Shown here: positions 16,236 to 23,090 of the stretch, piece after piece | Layout: each line of letters opens with the position of its first letter | How positions within the stretch are numbered: position 1 is the first letter of the stretch | NCBI GenBank assembly: GCA_964196565.1 | Contig: CAXMUH010000118.1 | Location: 1 to 25,449, forward strand | Source of the DNA: 2-12-FULL-42-15 sp964196565 | GTDB taxonomy: Bacteria > Pseudomonadota > Gammaproteobacteria > Coxiellales > Coxiellaceae | DNA: 25,449 bases | Reading direction: 5' to 3' | The notes under the pieces: model-generated | What the model saw: only the letters and a program-made list of their open reading frames with translations | Database searches by the model: none | What the model was told of the DNA's origin: nothing | Translations under genes and position numbers: made by a program

Positions 16236-16319
16236 CTAGAATCCGGCGGGTTTTGATAAAGCGTTACAAGTAGCAAACATACTTACAAAAATAATGGTTG
16301 CACCTAGAATCTTTTTCAT
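16236..16319 (-). CDS. Possible small exported peptide, 27 residues
   Basis: An ATG at 16319 on the minus strand opens a 27-residue peptide with a textbook signal-peptide start: MKK, then the hydrophobic core ILGATIIFVSMFATC, then NALSKPAGF and a stop. An AAGGA ribosome-binding site lies 7 bases upstream. The Cys at 18 follows F-A-T, a poor lipobox, so lipidation is doubtful. The ATG and ribosome-binding site sit in a perfect 8-bp hairpin (16318-16336). The length is so short that a chance ORF cannot be excluded; the ribosome-binding site and signal pattern make it worth listing. Confidence 0.45.
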   Translation of the reverse strand: MKKILGATIIFVSMFATCNALSKPAGF

Positions 16320-16336
16320 TTGAAGTTCCTTCAAAT
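16318..16336 (-). promoter_or_regulatory. Hairpin covering ribosome-binding site and start codon
   Basis: On the minus strand ATTTGAAG and CTTCAAAT form a perfect 8-bp stem around the triloop GAA. The AAGGA sequence spans the 5' stem and loop, and the AT of the start codon closes the stem. Such an RNA hairpin could limit ribosome access. Confidence 0.4.
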
Positions 16337-16536
16337 ATATCTAAATATGGGAATGTAATATATTAGATTGCCGAAATGATTTAAACCTAAAATCCGCAGT
16401 TGAATCACGATTCTAGGTTAAAGGCTACCATGCATTTAATCGATAGTTAATATTGCTACACCTAAGCCACCTATAGTTTTATATTAAAATCACTGAAACT
16501 TGAATTTCAGCTTGTATTACATGGGTTTAATTTATT

Positions 16537-17502
16537 ATGATACCAATCATGAAAACTAAACCATGCTACTATCTTTACAATAAACCGAGGCCTGGGGCCA
16601 GAACTGGTCACTGTGCCCTTTTTATCGGACATTTGAATCCGGATCATCCGGAGTTATCGAACGGTATTTATTTTTCCTTTTATCATGCTTATAAACCATC
16701 AGAAATTAAAAGCATGACCGTTAGAGCCTTGTTAACAGGAGTTAAAGCCCATGTTGTAGACTCTATGTTTGATGATTTGGTTATGCGCGGTCAGTCAGTA
16801 AGGCGATATGAATTAAGAAAAAAAGAGGATATCAATGTAGCAACGATATTAGAAAGACTTCCAACAGAAGATAAACAAAAGGCGGAGTTTATCAAGCTTG
16901 GCACATTTGATTGTGCATTAGAAATTTCTGATGTAGATGTTGCCTCTGTTTTATATGAAATTAATAAAATAAAGAAAAATTTACTTTGGACTCCTTTTTC
17001 TTTTTTATCTAGCATAGTTATGCGTAATCCAAATATACATAATTGTTCTTCAGCCATTTGGGCAGCAGTAAAAAAATCTAAAACTAACGGCTATCAACCA
17101 AGCGATATTTTTAATAGTGGTTTACTTGTTTGGGCATACCTGGCGTTGTTTGCTGGCCAGGCTTTATGTCCCACTGATTGTTTGTCTGATTCTACTTCTA
17201 AAGTAATAATCAGTTTGCCATTGATTGTTTATCTAGCGAGCTGCGTTAAAAATGCATTGCAATATTCGGCCGGCGTGCTTGGAATGGCCGGACAGTCAGG
17301 CAAACTTGAGACAAAAACTATTGCTTGGGTTACTTCCTTAAGTCTAGTGATTAATCTCGTGGGATCAGGATTTGGGAATAATTCTTCAGCAAAATTATTT
17401 ATGACCCCCGGAAGTCTTTACTCAATATTTAAATCTGATGGGATGCTGGAGCAAACAGAATCTAGCGCTGATCAAGAACTTAAGCCGGAATATACATATT
17501 AA
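16537..17502 (+). CDS. Putative permuted papain-like (NlpC/P60 superfamily) membrane protein
   Basis: A 321-residue protein with no close family recognised. An early His in a strand (RTGHCALFIGH, His25) and a later Cys at a helix start (HNCSSAIWAAV, Cys170) give the His-before-Cys order of circularly permuted NlpC/P60/papain-like hydrolases such as the YiiX and LRAT types. Residues about 195-285 contain hydrophobic segments (LLVWAYLALFAGQAL, KVIISLPLIVYLASCV, TIAWVTSLSLVINLVGSGF), suggesting a membrane-anchored C-terminus. Proteins of this fold in intracellular bacteria are often secreted. An alternative ATG lies 12 bases downstream (16549); neither start has a clear ribosome-binding site. 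The enzymatic call is a motif-level inference. Confidence 0.6.
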   Translation: MIPIMKTKPCYYLYNKPRPGARTGHCALFIGHLNPDHPELSNGIYFSFYHAYKPSEIKSMTVRALLTGVKAHVVDSMFDDLVMRGQSVRRYELRKKEDINVATILERLPTEDKQKAEFIKLGTFDCALEISDVDVASVLYEINKIKKNLLWTPFSFLSSIVMRNPNIHNCSSAIWAAVKKSKTNGYQPSDIFNSGLLVWAYLALFAGQALCPTDCLSDSTSKVIISLPLIVYLASCVKNALQYSAGVLGMAGQSGKLETKTIAWVTSLSLVINLVGSGFGNNSSAKLFMTPGSLYSIFKSDGMLEQTESSADQELKPEYTY

Positions 17503-17526
17503 TGTGTGCGGTCAATTAACCACACC

Positions 17527-17645
17527 CGTCTTTGCGACCGCAAAGCGTGAATCAATCCCCCGTGCTCCGTCTTTGTTGCGACCGCAAAGCGTGAATCAAT
17601 CTCCCGTGCTCCGTCATTGCGACCGCAAAGCGGGAAGCAATCCAG
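17527..17645. repeat. Three tandem copies of a 41-44-base GCGACCGCAAAGCG repeat
   Basis: Copies begin CGTC at 17527, 17568 and 17612, spaced 41 and 44 bases. The second copy has a 3-base TTG insertion. Each contains GCGACCGCAAAGCG followed by a GAA(T/G)CAATC-type end. The third copy, CGTCATTGCGACC...GAAGCAATCCAG, is the version closest to widespread dispersed palindromes. Confidence 0.75.
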
Positions 17646-17689
17646 CAAATTAATTTAAAAAACAACACATGCGCCATATTTCTTAATAA

Positions 17690-17729
17690 CTGGATTGCTT
17701 TGTCGCCTGCGGCTCCGCGCAATGACGGG
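17690..17729. repeat. Inverted partner of the 17612 repeat
   Basis: CTGGATTGCTT...CGCAATGACGGG is the reverse-orientation counterpart of 17611-17645. Together they bound a palindromic unit of about 119 bases that could fold as a long hairpin. The CGTCATTGCGA...GCAATCCAG pattern is a common intergenic palindrome in host-associated proteobacteria. Confidence 0.65.
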
Positions 17730-17771
17730 ATGGATTGCATTATCACTTAGCTCCTCACAAAAACAAGGCCC

Positions 17772-17858
17772 CGTCATTTCGACCGAGCCCAGCTCCGCCC
17801 CGTCATTTCGACCGAGCCCAGCTCCGCTCCGTCATTTCGACCGAGCCCATAGGGCGAG
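17772..17858. repeat. 29-base tandem repeat, three copies
   Basis: Units start with CGTCATTTCGACCGAGCCCA at 17772, 17801 and 17830, a period of exactly 29 bases. Copies 1 and 2 differ by one base. Copy 3 departs after the first 20 bases and runs into GGGCGAGCGGAGAAATCC, the natural closing arm of this palindrome type. There is no spacer diversity, so it is not a CRISPR array. Confidence 0.85.
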
Positions 17859-18023
17859 CGGAGAAATCCATTGTCACTTGCCCCACTAAATCAACAGTAA
17901 AAATCCTTTTAAAACAAACTCAGCATATTATTTTATCGATTTAACATTTCGTTAAGCAACATGCTGTAATGTGTCTAAGTATAAATACATGGGTAAGCAA
18001 ACAAAAAGTAAGGGTTAAGACAA

Positions 18024-19139
18024 ATGCCAAATATAATAAAAATGCTAACAGAAATTGATCAGATGGTGGACACCTGGAATAACGATAAAAATTCACTTAT
18101 TCAAAATACGCACTCTGCGCTCCAGAATTACCAGAACGATGCAGGTCGCAGAAATATCCCTCCAGTAATAATGCCGTTTTTCTTTTATTTTGCCATGTTA
18201 TCAGCAACAGTGTCCATTCTAACGCAAAACAATATTAACTTCCCTAACCCCAATAATCTAATTAATAATAAAATGAAAGAAAATAACGAAGTTATGGCGG
18301 AAAAAATTAAGACATTATCGGAGGCTGAAGACAAGCCTACTATATATCAAAAATTATTAGAACTATTTTCTGTGTCAAGTTGTAAAGATACACATTCTAA
18401 AGCCTATCGTATTCTAGAGGTAATGACTAAGGAGAGAGCATCAACGGATAAAGAAGCCAAAGAGATGTGTCAAATAGCCGGAAAGTTTTTTATTTTTAAA
18501 AGCCAATTTGAACCCAACAGTCAACAAATCATTGACGATATAACAGCTTGTATAGATGAAATTCCACCATACGAGATTATGGAATCTGATAAACAAGAAA
18601 AGCTTTTGGCTTACGAAACACGAATCGAGAAATATTTTGCCCACTTAGAAAATAAAATTTCAATAAGCTTACTAAAGGAATTGCCTTCCGAAAAGGCTCA
18701 AGAGATTATAAAAGCCTATGATAAATGGAACTATAACCAATGCATACGTTATGTAAACAATGGCAATATGAAGATGTTACGTACCCATTATGATCGATTG
18801 CCATATGATAGTGAAAAAATTGAAATTGATAATTTATGCTCTATGAAAAAACTGTATATCCTACCAGAATCTACTCGAGGAACTGAGCAAGAAGCGACTC
18901 ATTTCAAAAATAGTGGTTTATTTAAAACTTATTCAAGTTTCGACTGTTTCGAAGAAAAACAAGAAATACCACAACGAAATAACTCACCTTCAAAATTCTT
19001 TTTCCATATCCCCGAAAGCGAAAGCCTCAGTTTAGAAATTGCGGATACAAGGAAAGAAGCAACGAAGCTGACAAGAGCAGCATTGGTAAGAGCGGAAGAA
19101 ATGGAAGCAGAATTTAATAAATCATTACAACCGACCTAA
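18024..19139 (+). CDS. Hypothetical protein, possible Dot/Icm-type effector
   Basis: A 371-residue protein with no recognised domain. One hydrophobic stretch at about 46-66 (PPVIMPFFFYFAMLSATVSIL) may be a membrane helix; the rest is hydrophilic, largely helical and rich in Glu, Lys and Asn. The last 25 residues (TRAALVRAEEMEAEFNKSLQPT) carry a glutamate cluster followed by a short polar tail, resembling the E-block translocation signals of Dot/Icm substrates in Legionella and Coxiella. An AGGG ribosome-binding site lies about 12 bases upstream. It is AT-rich and surrounded by repeats. The effector label is inference. Confidence 0.55.
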   Translation: MPNIIKMLTEIDQMVDTWNNDKNSLIQNTHSALQNYQNDAGRRNIPPVIMPFFFYFAMLSATVSILTQNNINFPNPNNLINNKMKENNEVMAEKIKTLSEAEDKPTIYQKLLELFSVSSCKDTHSKAYRILEVMTKERASTDKEAKEMCQIAGKFFIFKSQFEPNSQQIIDDITACIDEIPPYEIMESDKQEKLLAYETRIEKYFAHLENKISISLLKELPSEKAQEIIKAYDKWNYNQCIRYVNNGNMKMLRTHYDRLPYDSEKIEIDNLCSMKKLYILPESTRGTEQEATHFKNSGLFKTYSSFDCFEEKQEIPQRNNSPSKFFFHIPESESLSLEIADTRKEATKLTRAALVRAEEMEAEFNKSLQPT

Positions 19140-19535
19140 TAACAATGTTATACAAGAAAGAAGGGGGCAAGTCTTGACATTACCCACTTAACTTTACGTG
19201 GTATACAGCATTCTTATATTCGATTCTTAATGGTCTGGCCATAGCGGATCATGCTTTATCGATTAAACTGAACGTTAGTATCTGACAAAGCTAAGGATAA
19301 TTAAATACCGTTGTTTATGTTGGTAAAGTCAAGACTTGACCCCACAAATTCCAGCTGTATTTACTCCTTTTCTGATGCCTTGTGCTAAAATCATATCTCT
19401 AGTTTACTTTTCAACTTGCGCTGGATTTATTTTTTCCTCTTTGTATTCCTGAATCTTGTTATCAATATCTTTTATAGCACAAGTAATAGTAACGAGAATG
19501 TATTTTAAACAATAAAGATTAATTAAACCTTAAAT
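19140..19535. other. 396-base non-coding gap with repeat-bounded relic
   Basis: The left half (19163-19343) is bounded by inverted 16-base repeats and is listed separately. The right half (19344-19535) is AT-rich; a 39-codon open stretch on the minus strand (ending VEK, stop near 19409) has no start codon and is probably chance or a remnant. I see no RNA gene. Confidence 0.5.
19163..19343. mobile_element. 181-base element bounded by inverted GGGG(T/G)CAAGTCTTGAC repeats
   Basis: GGGGGCAAGTCTTGAC at 19163-19178 and the inverted GTCAAGACTTGACCCC at 19328-19343 match at 15 of 16 positions. The 149 bases between hold no ORF. A third, exact copy ends pyrB at 9611-9626. The GGGGTCAAGTCTTGAC sequence is often seen at the borders of REP-associated (Y1) transposase genes, so this may be a small non-autonomous element or the relic of one. 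No target-site duplication is obvious. Confidence 0.5.
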
Positions 19536-20123
19536 GTGATGCGCTGGCCGTGGGTTTTTATTCAGGTATCACAGATATTTGATTTACGTAATCGGGCTTT
19601 ATTATTAATCGGATATTTCGGTGCGTTTCGTCGCAGCGAATTAGTTTCCATTCGCTATGAAAATATTACTTTTAAAGAAGAAGGTATTGAGATTTTAATT
19701 CCTAAATCTAAAACCGATCAAGGTGGCGAAGGGCAGGTGTGTGCTATTCCTTATGGAAATAAAGAGTTTTGTGCTATTAACGCATTAAATGATTGGTGTG
19801 AACAGGCGGGCATTACCGAAGGCTCTATTTTTGTTAGCATTAATCGTTTTGAAGAAATTCGTGATCGACAACTCTCACCACAAAGTGTTAATCTCATTGT
19901 TAAATCAATGGCAAAAGATTGTGACTTAGAAAATGCAGATAAATACAGTGGTCATAGTTTAAGACGTGGTTTTGCTACGTGTGCTAGCCAAAAGGGCGCG
20001 AGTTTTGCTTCGATCATGAAACAAGGCCGCTGGAAAAGTGAAAAAACCGTATTGGGGTACTTTGACGAGGGGCAAAGTTTTCAGGATAATGCGGTAAGTG
20101 CGTTGCTCAATAATAAAGACTAA
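19536..20123 (+). pseudogene. Tyrosine recombinase/integrase catalytic-domain remnant
   Basis: A 195-residue open frame with a complete phage-integrase catalytic domain. GAFRRSEL (Arg near 32), KSKTDQ (Lys59), GHSLRRGFAT (His140, Arg143), GRWKS (Trp166 at the second-His position) and TVLGYFD (Tyr175) supply the R-K-H-R-W-Y set. The N-terminal core-binding domain of about 100-150 residues is missing. The frame opens at a GTG (19536) or ATG (19539) with no ribosome-binding site and a stop just upstream. I read it as the 3' half of a larger integrase whose 5' half is lost. No att site can be assigned. Confidence 0.75.
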
Positions 20124-20135
20124 AAGGATTTTAAA

Positions 20136-20210
20136 ATGGCAAATGAACCATCAATTATGTTGGATCCTGCTTATAGGGTTCATCTCCATGAGAGATATGG
20201 TAATGGGTAG
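20136..20210 (+). CDS. Micro-ORF, 24 residues, behind integrase remnant
   Basis: An ATG 12 bases after the integrase stop has a clear AAGGA ribosome-binding site 7 bases upstream and encodes MANEPSIMLDPAYRVHLHERYG plus NG. It is probably a leader peptide or the truncated start of a lost gene. Its stop (20208-20210) overlaps the preferred start of the hydrolase gene, so it could couple translation. A chance ORF is possible. Confidence 0.35.
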   Translation: MANEPSIMLDPAYRVHLHERYGNG

Positions 20211-21045
20211 CAATCGATTCATGGTGCTTAGATTTATCTTAAGATTTTTAGCCTATGTTATAATCTTCTATGTATTGGTTGTAGGCATTAGTTATTTTCT
20301 TCAGCGTCAATTTATTTATTACCCTAAGCGCGGTAGTACTTCCCCAAAACAGTGGAATTTACCTCAAGTTAAACTTATTCAACTAAGAACTTCTGATGGA
20401 CTCCGCCTTAACGCTTGGTATCATCCAAACAGAAATAAATCGATGCCGACCATCGTATATTTTCATGGCAATTATGGGTATTTTGCACAAAGAGCTAATA
20501 GAATTGAACCTTATATTAAAGCAGGCTATGGGCTATTGTTACTGAGTTATCGCGGCTATGGTGGTAGTGAAGGCTCTCCTACAGAGCAAGGTTTATATCG
20601 GGATGGGCGTGCAGCAATTGATTTTTTGAAATCAAAAAACATCAAACCAGAATGCATGGTGTTATATGGTGTATCTATAGGCACGGGTGTTGCTGTGCAA
20701 ATGGCAATAGAATATCCTGTGGGTGCTTTGATATTACAATCTAGTTTTACATCTCTTGTGGATCTGGGAAACAAGCATTACTTTATTTTGCCGATGAGTG
20801 TAATAATTAAAGATCGTTTTAATTCGTTGAGCAAGATTGACAAAGTTTTTGAGCCGAAATTATTTATCCATGGTAAAAAAGACTCTGTAATACCTTTTAG
20901 CCTAGGTCGTCAGTTGTTTGATAAAGCGCGATCACCAAAAAGATTGTTAGTTTACCCATTATCAGGCCATAATGATTTACCTGGTCTCTCTACTGATGTT
21001 ATTCATTTTTTACAGCAGTATCGAGTTTGTCAGGGGTGGCAATAA
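20203..21045 (+). CDS. Alpha/beta hydrolase, membrane-anchored (BEM46-like)
   Basis: About 280 residues with an N-terminal hydrophobic anchor (LRFLAYVIIFYVLVVGISYFL) followed by an alpha/beta hydrolase domain. IVYFHGNYGYF holds the oxyanion motif, SYRGYGGSEGSPTEQGLYRD is typical of the BEM46/YfhR-type group, YGVSIGTGVAV is the nucleophile elbow with Ser, GKKDSVIPF gives the acid and LSGHNDLPG the His. The substrate is unknown. The open frame runs back to 20098 inside the integrase remnant, but those residues are not family-like. Candidate ATGs are at 20188, 20197, 20203 and 20221; I chose 20203 because GAGAG lies upstream and the anchor follows soon after. Confidence 0.85.
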   Translation: MGSNRFMVLRFILRFLAYVIIFYVLVVGISYFLQRQFIYYPKRGSTSPKQWNLPQVKLIQLRTSDGLRLNAWYHPNRNKSMPTIVYFHGNYGYFAQRANRIEPYIKAGYGLLLLSYRGYGGSEGSPTEQGLYRDGRAAIDFLKSKNIKPECMVLYGVSIGTGVAVQMAIEYPVGALILQSSFTSLVDLGNKHYFILPMSVIIKDRFNSLSKIDKVFEPKLFIHGKKDSVIPFSLGRQLFDKARSPKRLLVYPLSGHNDLPGLSTDVIHFLQQYRVCQGWQ

Positions 21046-21112
21046 CGGAATTGTTTGCCACAAGAGCGGCATTGTCTTCCCTTACATAGTGGTAGGTTGG
21101 GGTGAGCCGTAG

Positions 21113-21132
21113 GCGAAGCGTGAGCGCTTCGC
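21113..21132. terminator. Hairpin between convergent hydrolase and rsmD genes
   Basis: GCGAAGCG and CGCTTCGC form a perfect 8-bp stem around TGAG. It lies in the 151-base gap between two convergent genes, where a bidirectional terminator is expected, but no T-tract follows on either side. The surrounding GGTGAGCCGTAGGCGAAGCG text and the CCAGGCTACGA at 21172-21182 look like dispersed repeat sequence; the latter 11-mer also occurs inverted at 11229-11239 between dnaA and dnaN. Confidence 0.4.
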
Positions 21133-21196
21133 TCAGGACAGGCCACTGGCCGGGAAACAAAACCTGACCAACCAGGCTACGAGCTGCGCCTTTATT

Positions 21197-21760
21197 TTAA
21201 TTTACTTCAACTAGACTATACGCAATATTTTTAGTTTGATTGCTTTTAATTACCTTCCAATTCAAAGGTAAATAATCCATCTCCAATTGTCGTTCGGTTT
21301 CGATATAAATTAATGTGCCTATTTTTATAGACTCATTTTCTATTAACCATTTAATCGCTCTAGGGATTAGATTTAAATTATAAGGCGGGTCTAAAAAAAC
21401 AATATCAAATGGTTTATCTTTAAGTCGAATTGAATTGTTTGGGATTTTCCCTTGCAGTACCTGAACCGCATCAGCTTCTAATATATATTTATTTTTTCTA
21501 AGCGCGGCAATAATCTCTTTATCTTGATCCAACAGCACAACCGATTGTGCGCCACGCGATGATGCCTCAAAGCCAATGACGCCACTGCCTGCAAATAAAT
21601 CCAAACACTTGGCACCTTTAATATAGGGGGCCAACCAATTAAATAAAGTTTCGCGAACACGGTCATGGGTGGGCCGTAGCGCTTCAATAGCAGGAAATTT
21701 AAGTATGCGTCCACGCCATCTGCCACCAATAATTCTAACTTGATTGCTTTTTGATATCAT
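21197..21760 (-). CDS. rsmD: 16S rRNA (guanine966-N2)-methyltransferase RsmD
   Basis: A 187-residue SAM-dependent methyltransferase that modifies G966 of 16S rRNA in the assembling small subunit. The N-terminal VRIIGGRWRGRILKFP and LRPTHDRVRETLFNWL are family hallmarks. Motif I is DLFAGSG (54-60) and the catalytic motif IV is DPPY (124-127). Length is normal. The start at 21760 overlaps the end of the upstream M16 gene by 26 bases, so they are probably coupled. Position next to two M16 genes and ftsY is a conserved gammaproteobacterial neighbourhood. Confidence 0.96.
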   Translation of the reverse strand: MISKSNQVRIIGGRWRGRILKFPAIEALRPTHDRVRETLFNWLAPYIKGAKCLDLFAGSGVIGFEASSRGAQSVVLLDQDKEIIAALRKNKYILEADAVQVLQGKIPNNSIRLKDKPFDIVFLDPPYNLNLIPRAIKWLIENESIKIGTLIYIETERQLEMDYLPLNWKVIKSNQTKNIAYSLVEVN

Positions 21761-23090
21761 TATGATTATTTATACCAACAATAATTGTGTTTAATTTATT
21801 AAATTCAATATGATTTGCAAAAGCAGATTTAGCACTCTCTATAGTAACCTTTTTAATATGATCACTGTATGTGTTCAGAAAATCCAAAGGTAAATGATAA
21901 AACGCAATATTAATCACATTGGCAATAATGCCACTATTGGTCGAAATTTTAAGTGGAAAACTACCCTCGATGTTAAGCTTTGCAGCACGCAGTTGGTCCG
22001 CATTGGGACCATTCTGCAGATAGGTTTTTAAAATTTTATTAACTAAATCAACTGCTTGAGTTGTTTTAGCAGCGCGCGTTTGCAGCCAAATAATAAAAGG
22101 TCCCTTCGCGCTCAAGGGTTGAAATCCAGAATAAATACCATAAACTAAACCGTGTCGATTACGCACCTGATCAAACAACAGCGAAGTCATCGGTAATCCA
22201 CCCAACACATGATTAGCCACCAATAAATTATAATAATCTTTATTTTGTCGAGTGATGCCATTTTCACCGATAATAATTGTGTTTTGAGTTATTGGCATCG
22301 GAACAAAAACCCGTTTATCGGAATTGGCTTGAGATGTCATTTTAATTTCAGGAGCTTTGCTTCCAGATGCCAATCTTGTCGTAATTGCTTCGGCCATATA
22401 ATGCGCCTGCTTTTGGCTCAAATCACCCACCAAAACAATTTTAGCATTTTGGGCAACATAATATTTTTTATAAAACTGCGAAATCTCATCTCGTGTGATT
22501 TTATTAACTGAATCTAGTGAACCAGAAACCGGATGACCATAAGGTTGGGTTCCATACAAGCTTTTAAAAAAAGCATTTGACGCAACTTGATTTGGATCTT
22601 GTAAATTTTGTTTTATTCCATCTAGAATTTGTTGTTTTACTCGAGAGAATGATTTTAACGGAAAACTTGGATGCGTTAAAACATCCAGAAAAGTGCTCAT
22701 TGCAGGGTCTAAATAATCTGTATGAACTACCGCTCGAACACCAATAACAGCCATATCACGATTAGCACTCGCAGCAAAATTTGCGCCCACGGCATCAAAG
22801 GCCTTAGCAATTTCAGTTGCAGTTTTAGTTTTTGTGCCTTCATTTAACATCATGGAAGTAAAAGAAGCCAGGCCTGCATTTGCACCATCATAAGAAGAAC
22901 CCGCTGCAAAAACCACCGCCACATCAACCATAGGGATTTCAGGTCTTTTTACAAAGTAAACTTCTACATTATTTTTCGTTTTCCAGTTTAATATTTTAAA
23001 ACCAGTAGAATTTGCAGCTTGTGCAAAGGCCGCGCCTGCAATAAAAATAGAGGCTGAAAAAATAGCTATAAAATTAACGAGTCTTTTCAT
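21735..23090 (-). CDS. M16 family peptidase-like protein, non-catalytic partner
   Basis: A 451-residue exported protein with a signal peptide (MKRLVNFIAIFSASIFIAGAAFA). It has the two-lobe M16 architecture, but the zinc motif HxxEH is replaced by SFTSM in GLASFTSMMLNEGT, so it cannot bind catalytic zinc. The family's Arg/Tyr region (RNRHGLVYGIYSGF) remains. In this family an inactive subunit commonly pairs with an active one, like the alpha subunit of mitochondrial processing peptidase, and the active partner lies directly upstream with no spacer. The likely site is the periplasm. Substrate unknown. Confidence 0.9.
   Translation of the reverse strand: MKRLVNFIAIFSASIFIAGAAFAQAANSTGFKILNWKTKNNVEVYFVKRPEIPMVDVAVVFAAGSSYDGANAGLASFTSMMLNEGTKTKTATEIAKAFDAVGANFAASANRDMAVIGVRAVVHTDYLDPAMSTFLDVLTHPSFPLKSFSRVKQQILDGIKQNLQDPNQVASNAFFKSLYGTQPYGHPVSGSLDSVNKITRDEISQFYKKYYVAQNAKIVLVGDLSQKQAHYMAEAITTRLASGSKAPEIKMTSQANSDKRVFVPMPITQNTIIIGENGITRQNKDYYNLLVANHVLGGLPMTSLLFDQVRNRHGLVYGIYSGFQPLSAKGPFIIWLQTRAAKTTQAVDLVNKILKTYLQNGPNADQLRAAKLNIEGSFPLKISTNSGIIANVINIAFYHLPLDFLNTYSDHIKKVTIESAKSAFANHIEFNKLNTIIVGINNHNDIKKQSS

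Larger units (their letters stand above)
16235..16536. other. Gap after gyrB with micro-gene and repeated ACCTARAATC motif
   Basis: This 302-base gap contains the 27-residue minus-strand ORF described separately. A short motif, ACCTA(G/A)AATC, occurs directly at 16234-16243, 16302-16311 and 16385-16394, and inverted at 16409-16418. The last two copies can pair as a hairpin around CGCAGTTGAATCAC. The first and last copies (TTAACCTAGAATC at 16231-16243 and GATTCTAGGTTAA at 16409-16421) form 13-base terminal inverted repeats around the micro-gene. 16440-16536 shows nothing I can name. Confidence 0.55.
17503..18023. other. 521-base repeat-rich non-coding region
   Basis: No gene is supported here; small open frames are made of repeat sequence. 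The left part (17527-17729) holds three degenerate repeats and an inverted partner, and the middle (17772-17858) holds three 29-base tandem units; both are listed separately. The right part (17880-18023) is AT-rich and should contain the promoter of the next gene. It includes a perfect 5-5-5 inverted repeat TTAACATTTCGTTAA at 17941-17955 and a -10-like TATAAA near 17980. Confidence 0.6.

Noticed and set aside
17772..17858. CRISPR-like regular repeats of 29 bases
   Set aside because: The units abut with no unique spacers, and no cas genes are nearby; it is a plain tandem repeat.
17438..17944. Small open frames in the repeat-rich region after the papain-like gene
   Set aside because: Their protein sequences simply translate the tandem repeats (for example repeated SFRPSPAPP), so they are not genes.
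17941..17955. TTAACATTTCGTTAA as a PmrA-type operator of the putative effector gene
   Set aside because: PmrA boxes are direct repeats; this is an inverted repeat and such AT-rich dyads are common by chance.
19380..19530. Minus-strand open stretch of 39 codons in the gap before the integrase remnant
   Set aside because: It has no start codon or ribosome-binding site, and no recognisable protein similarity.
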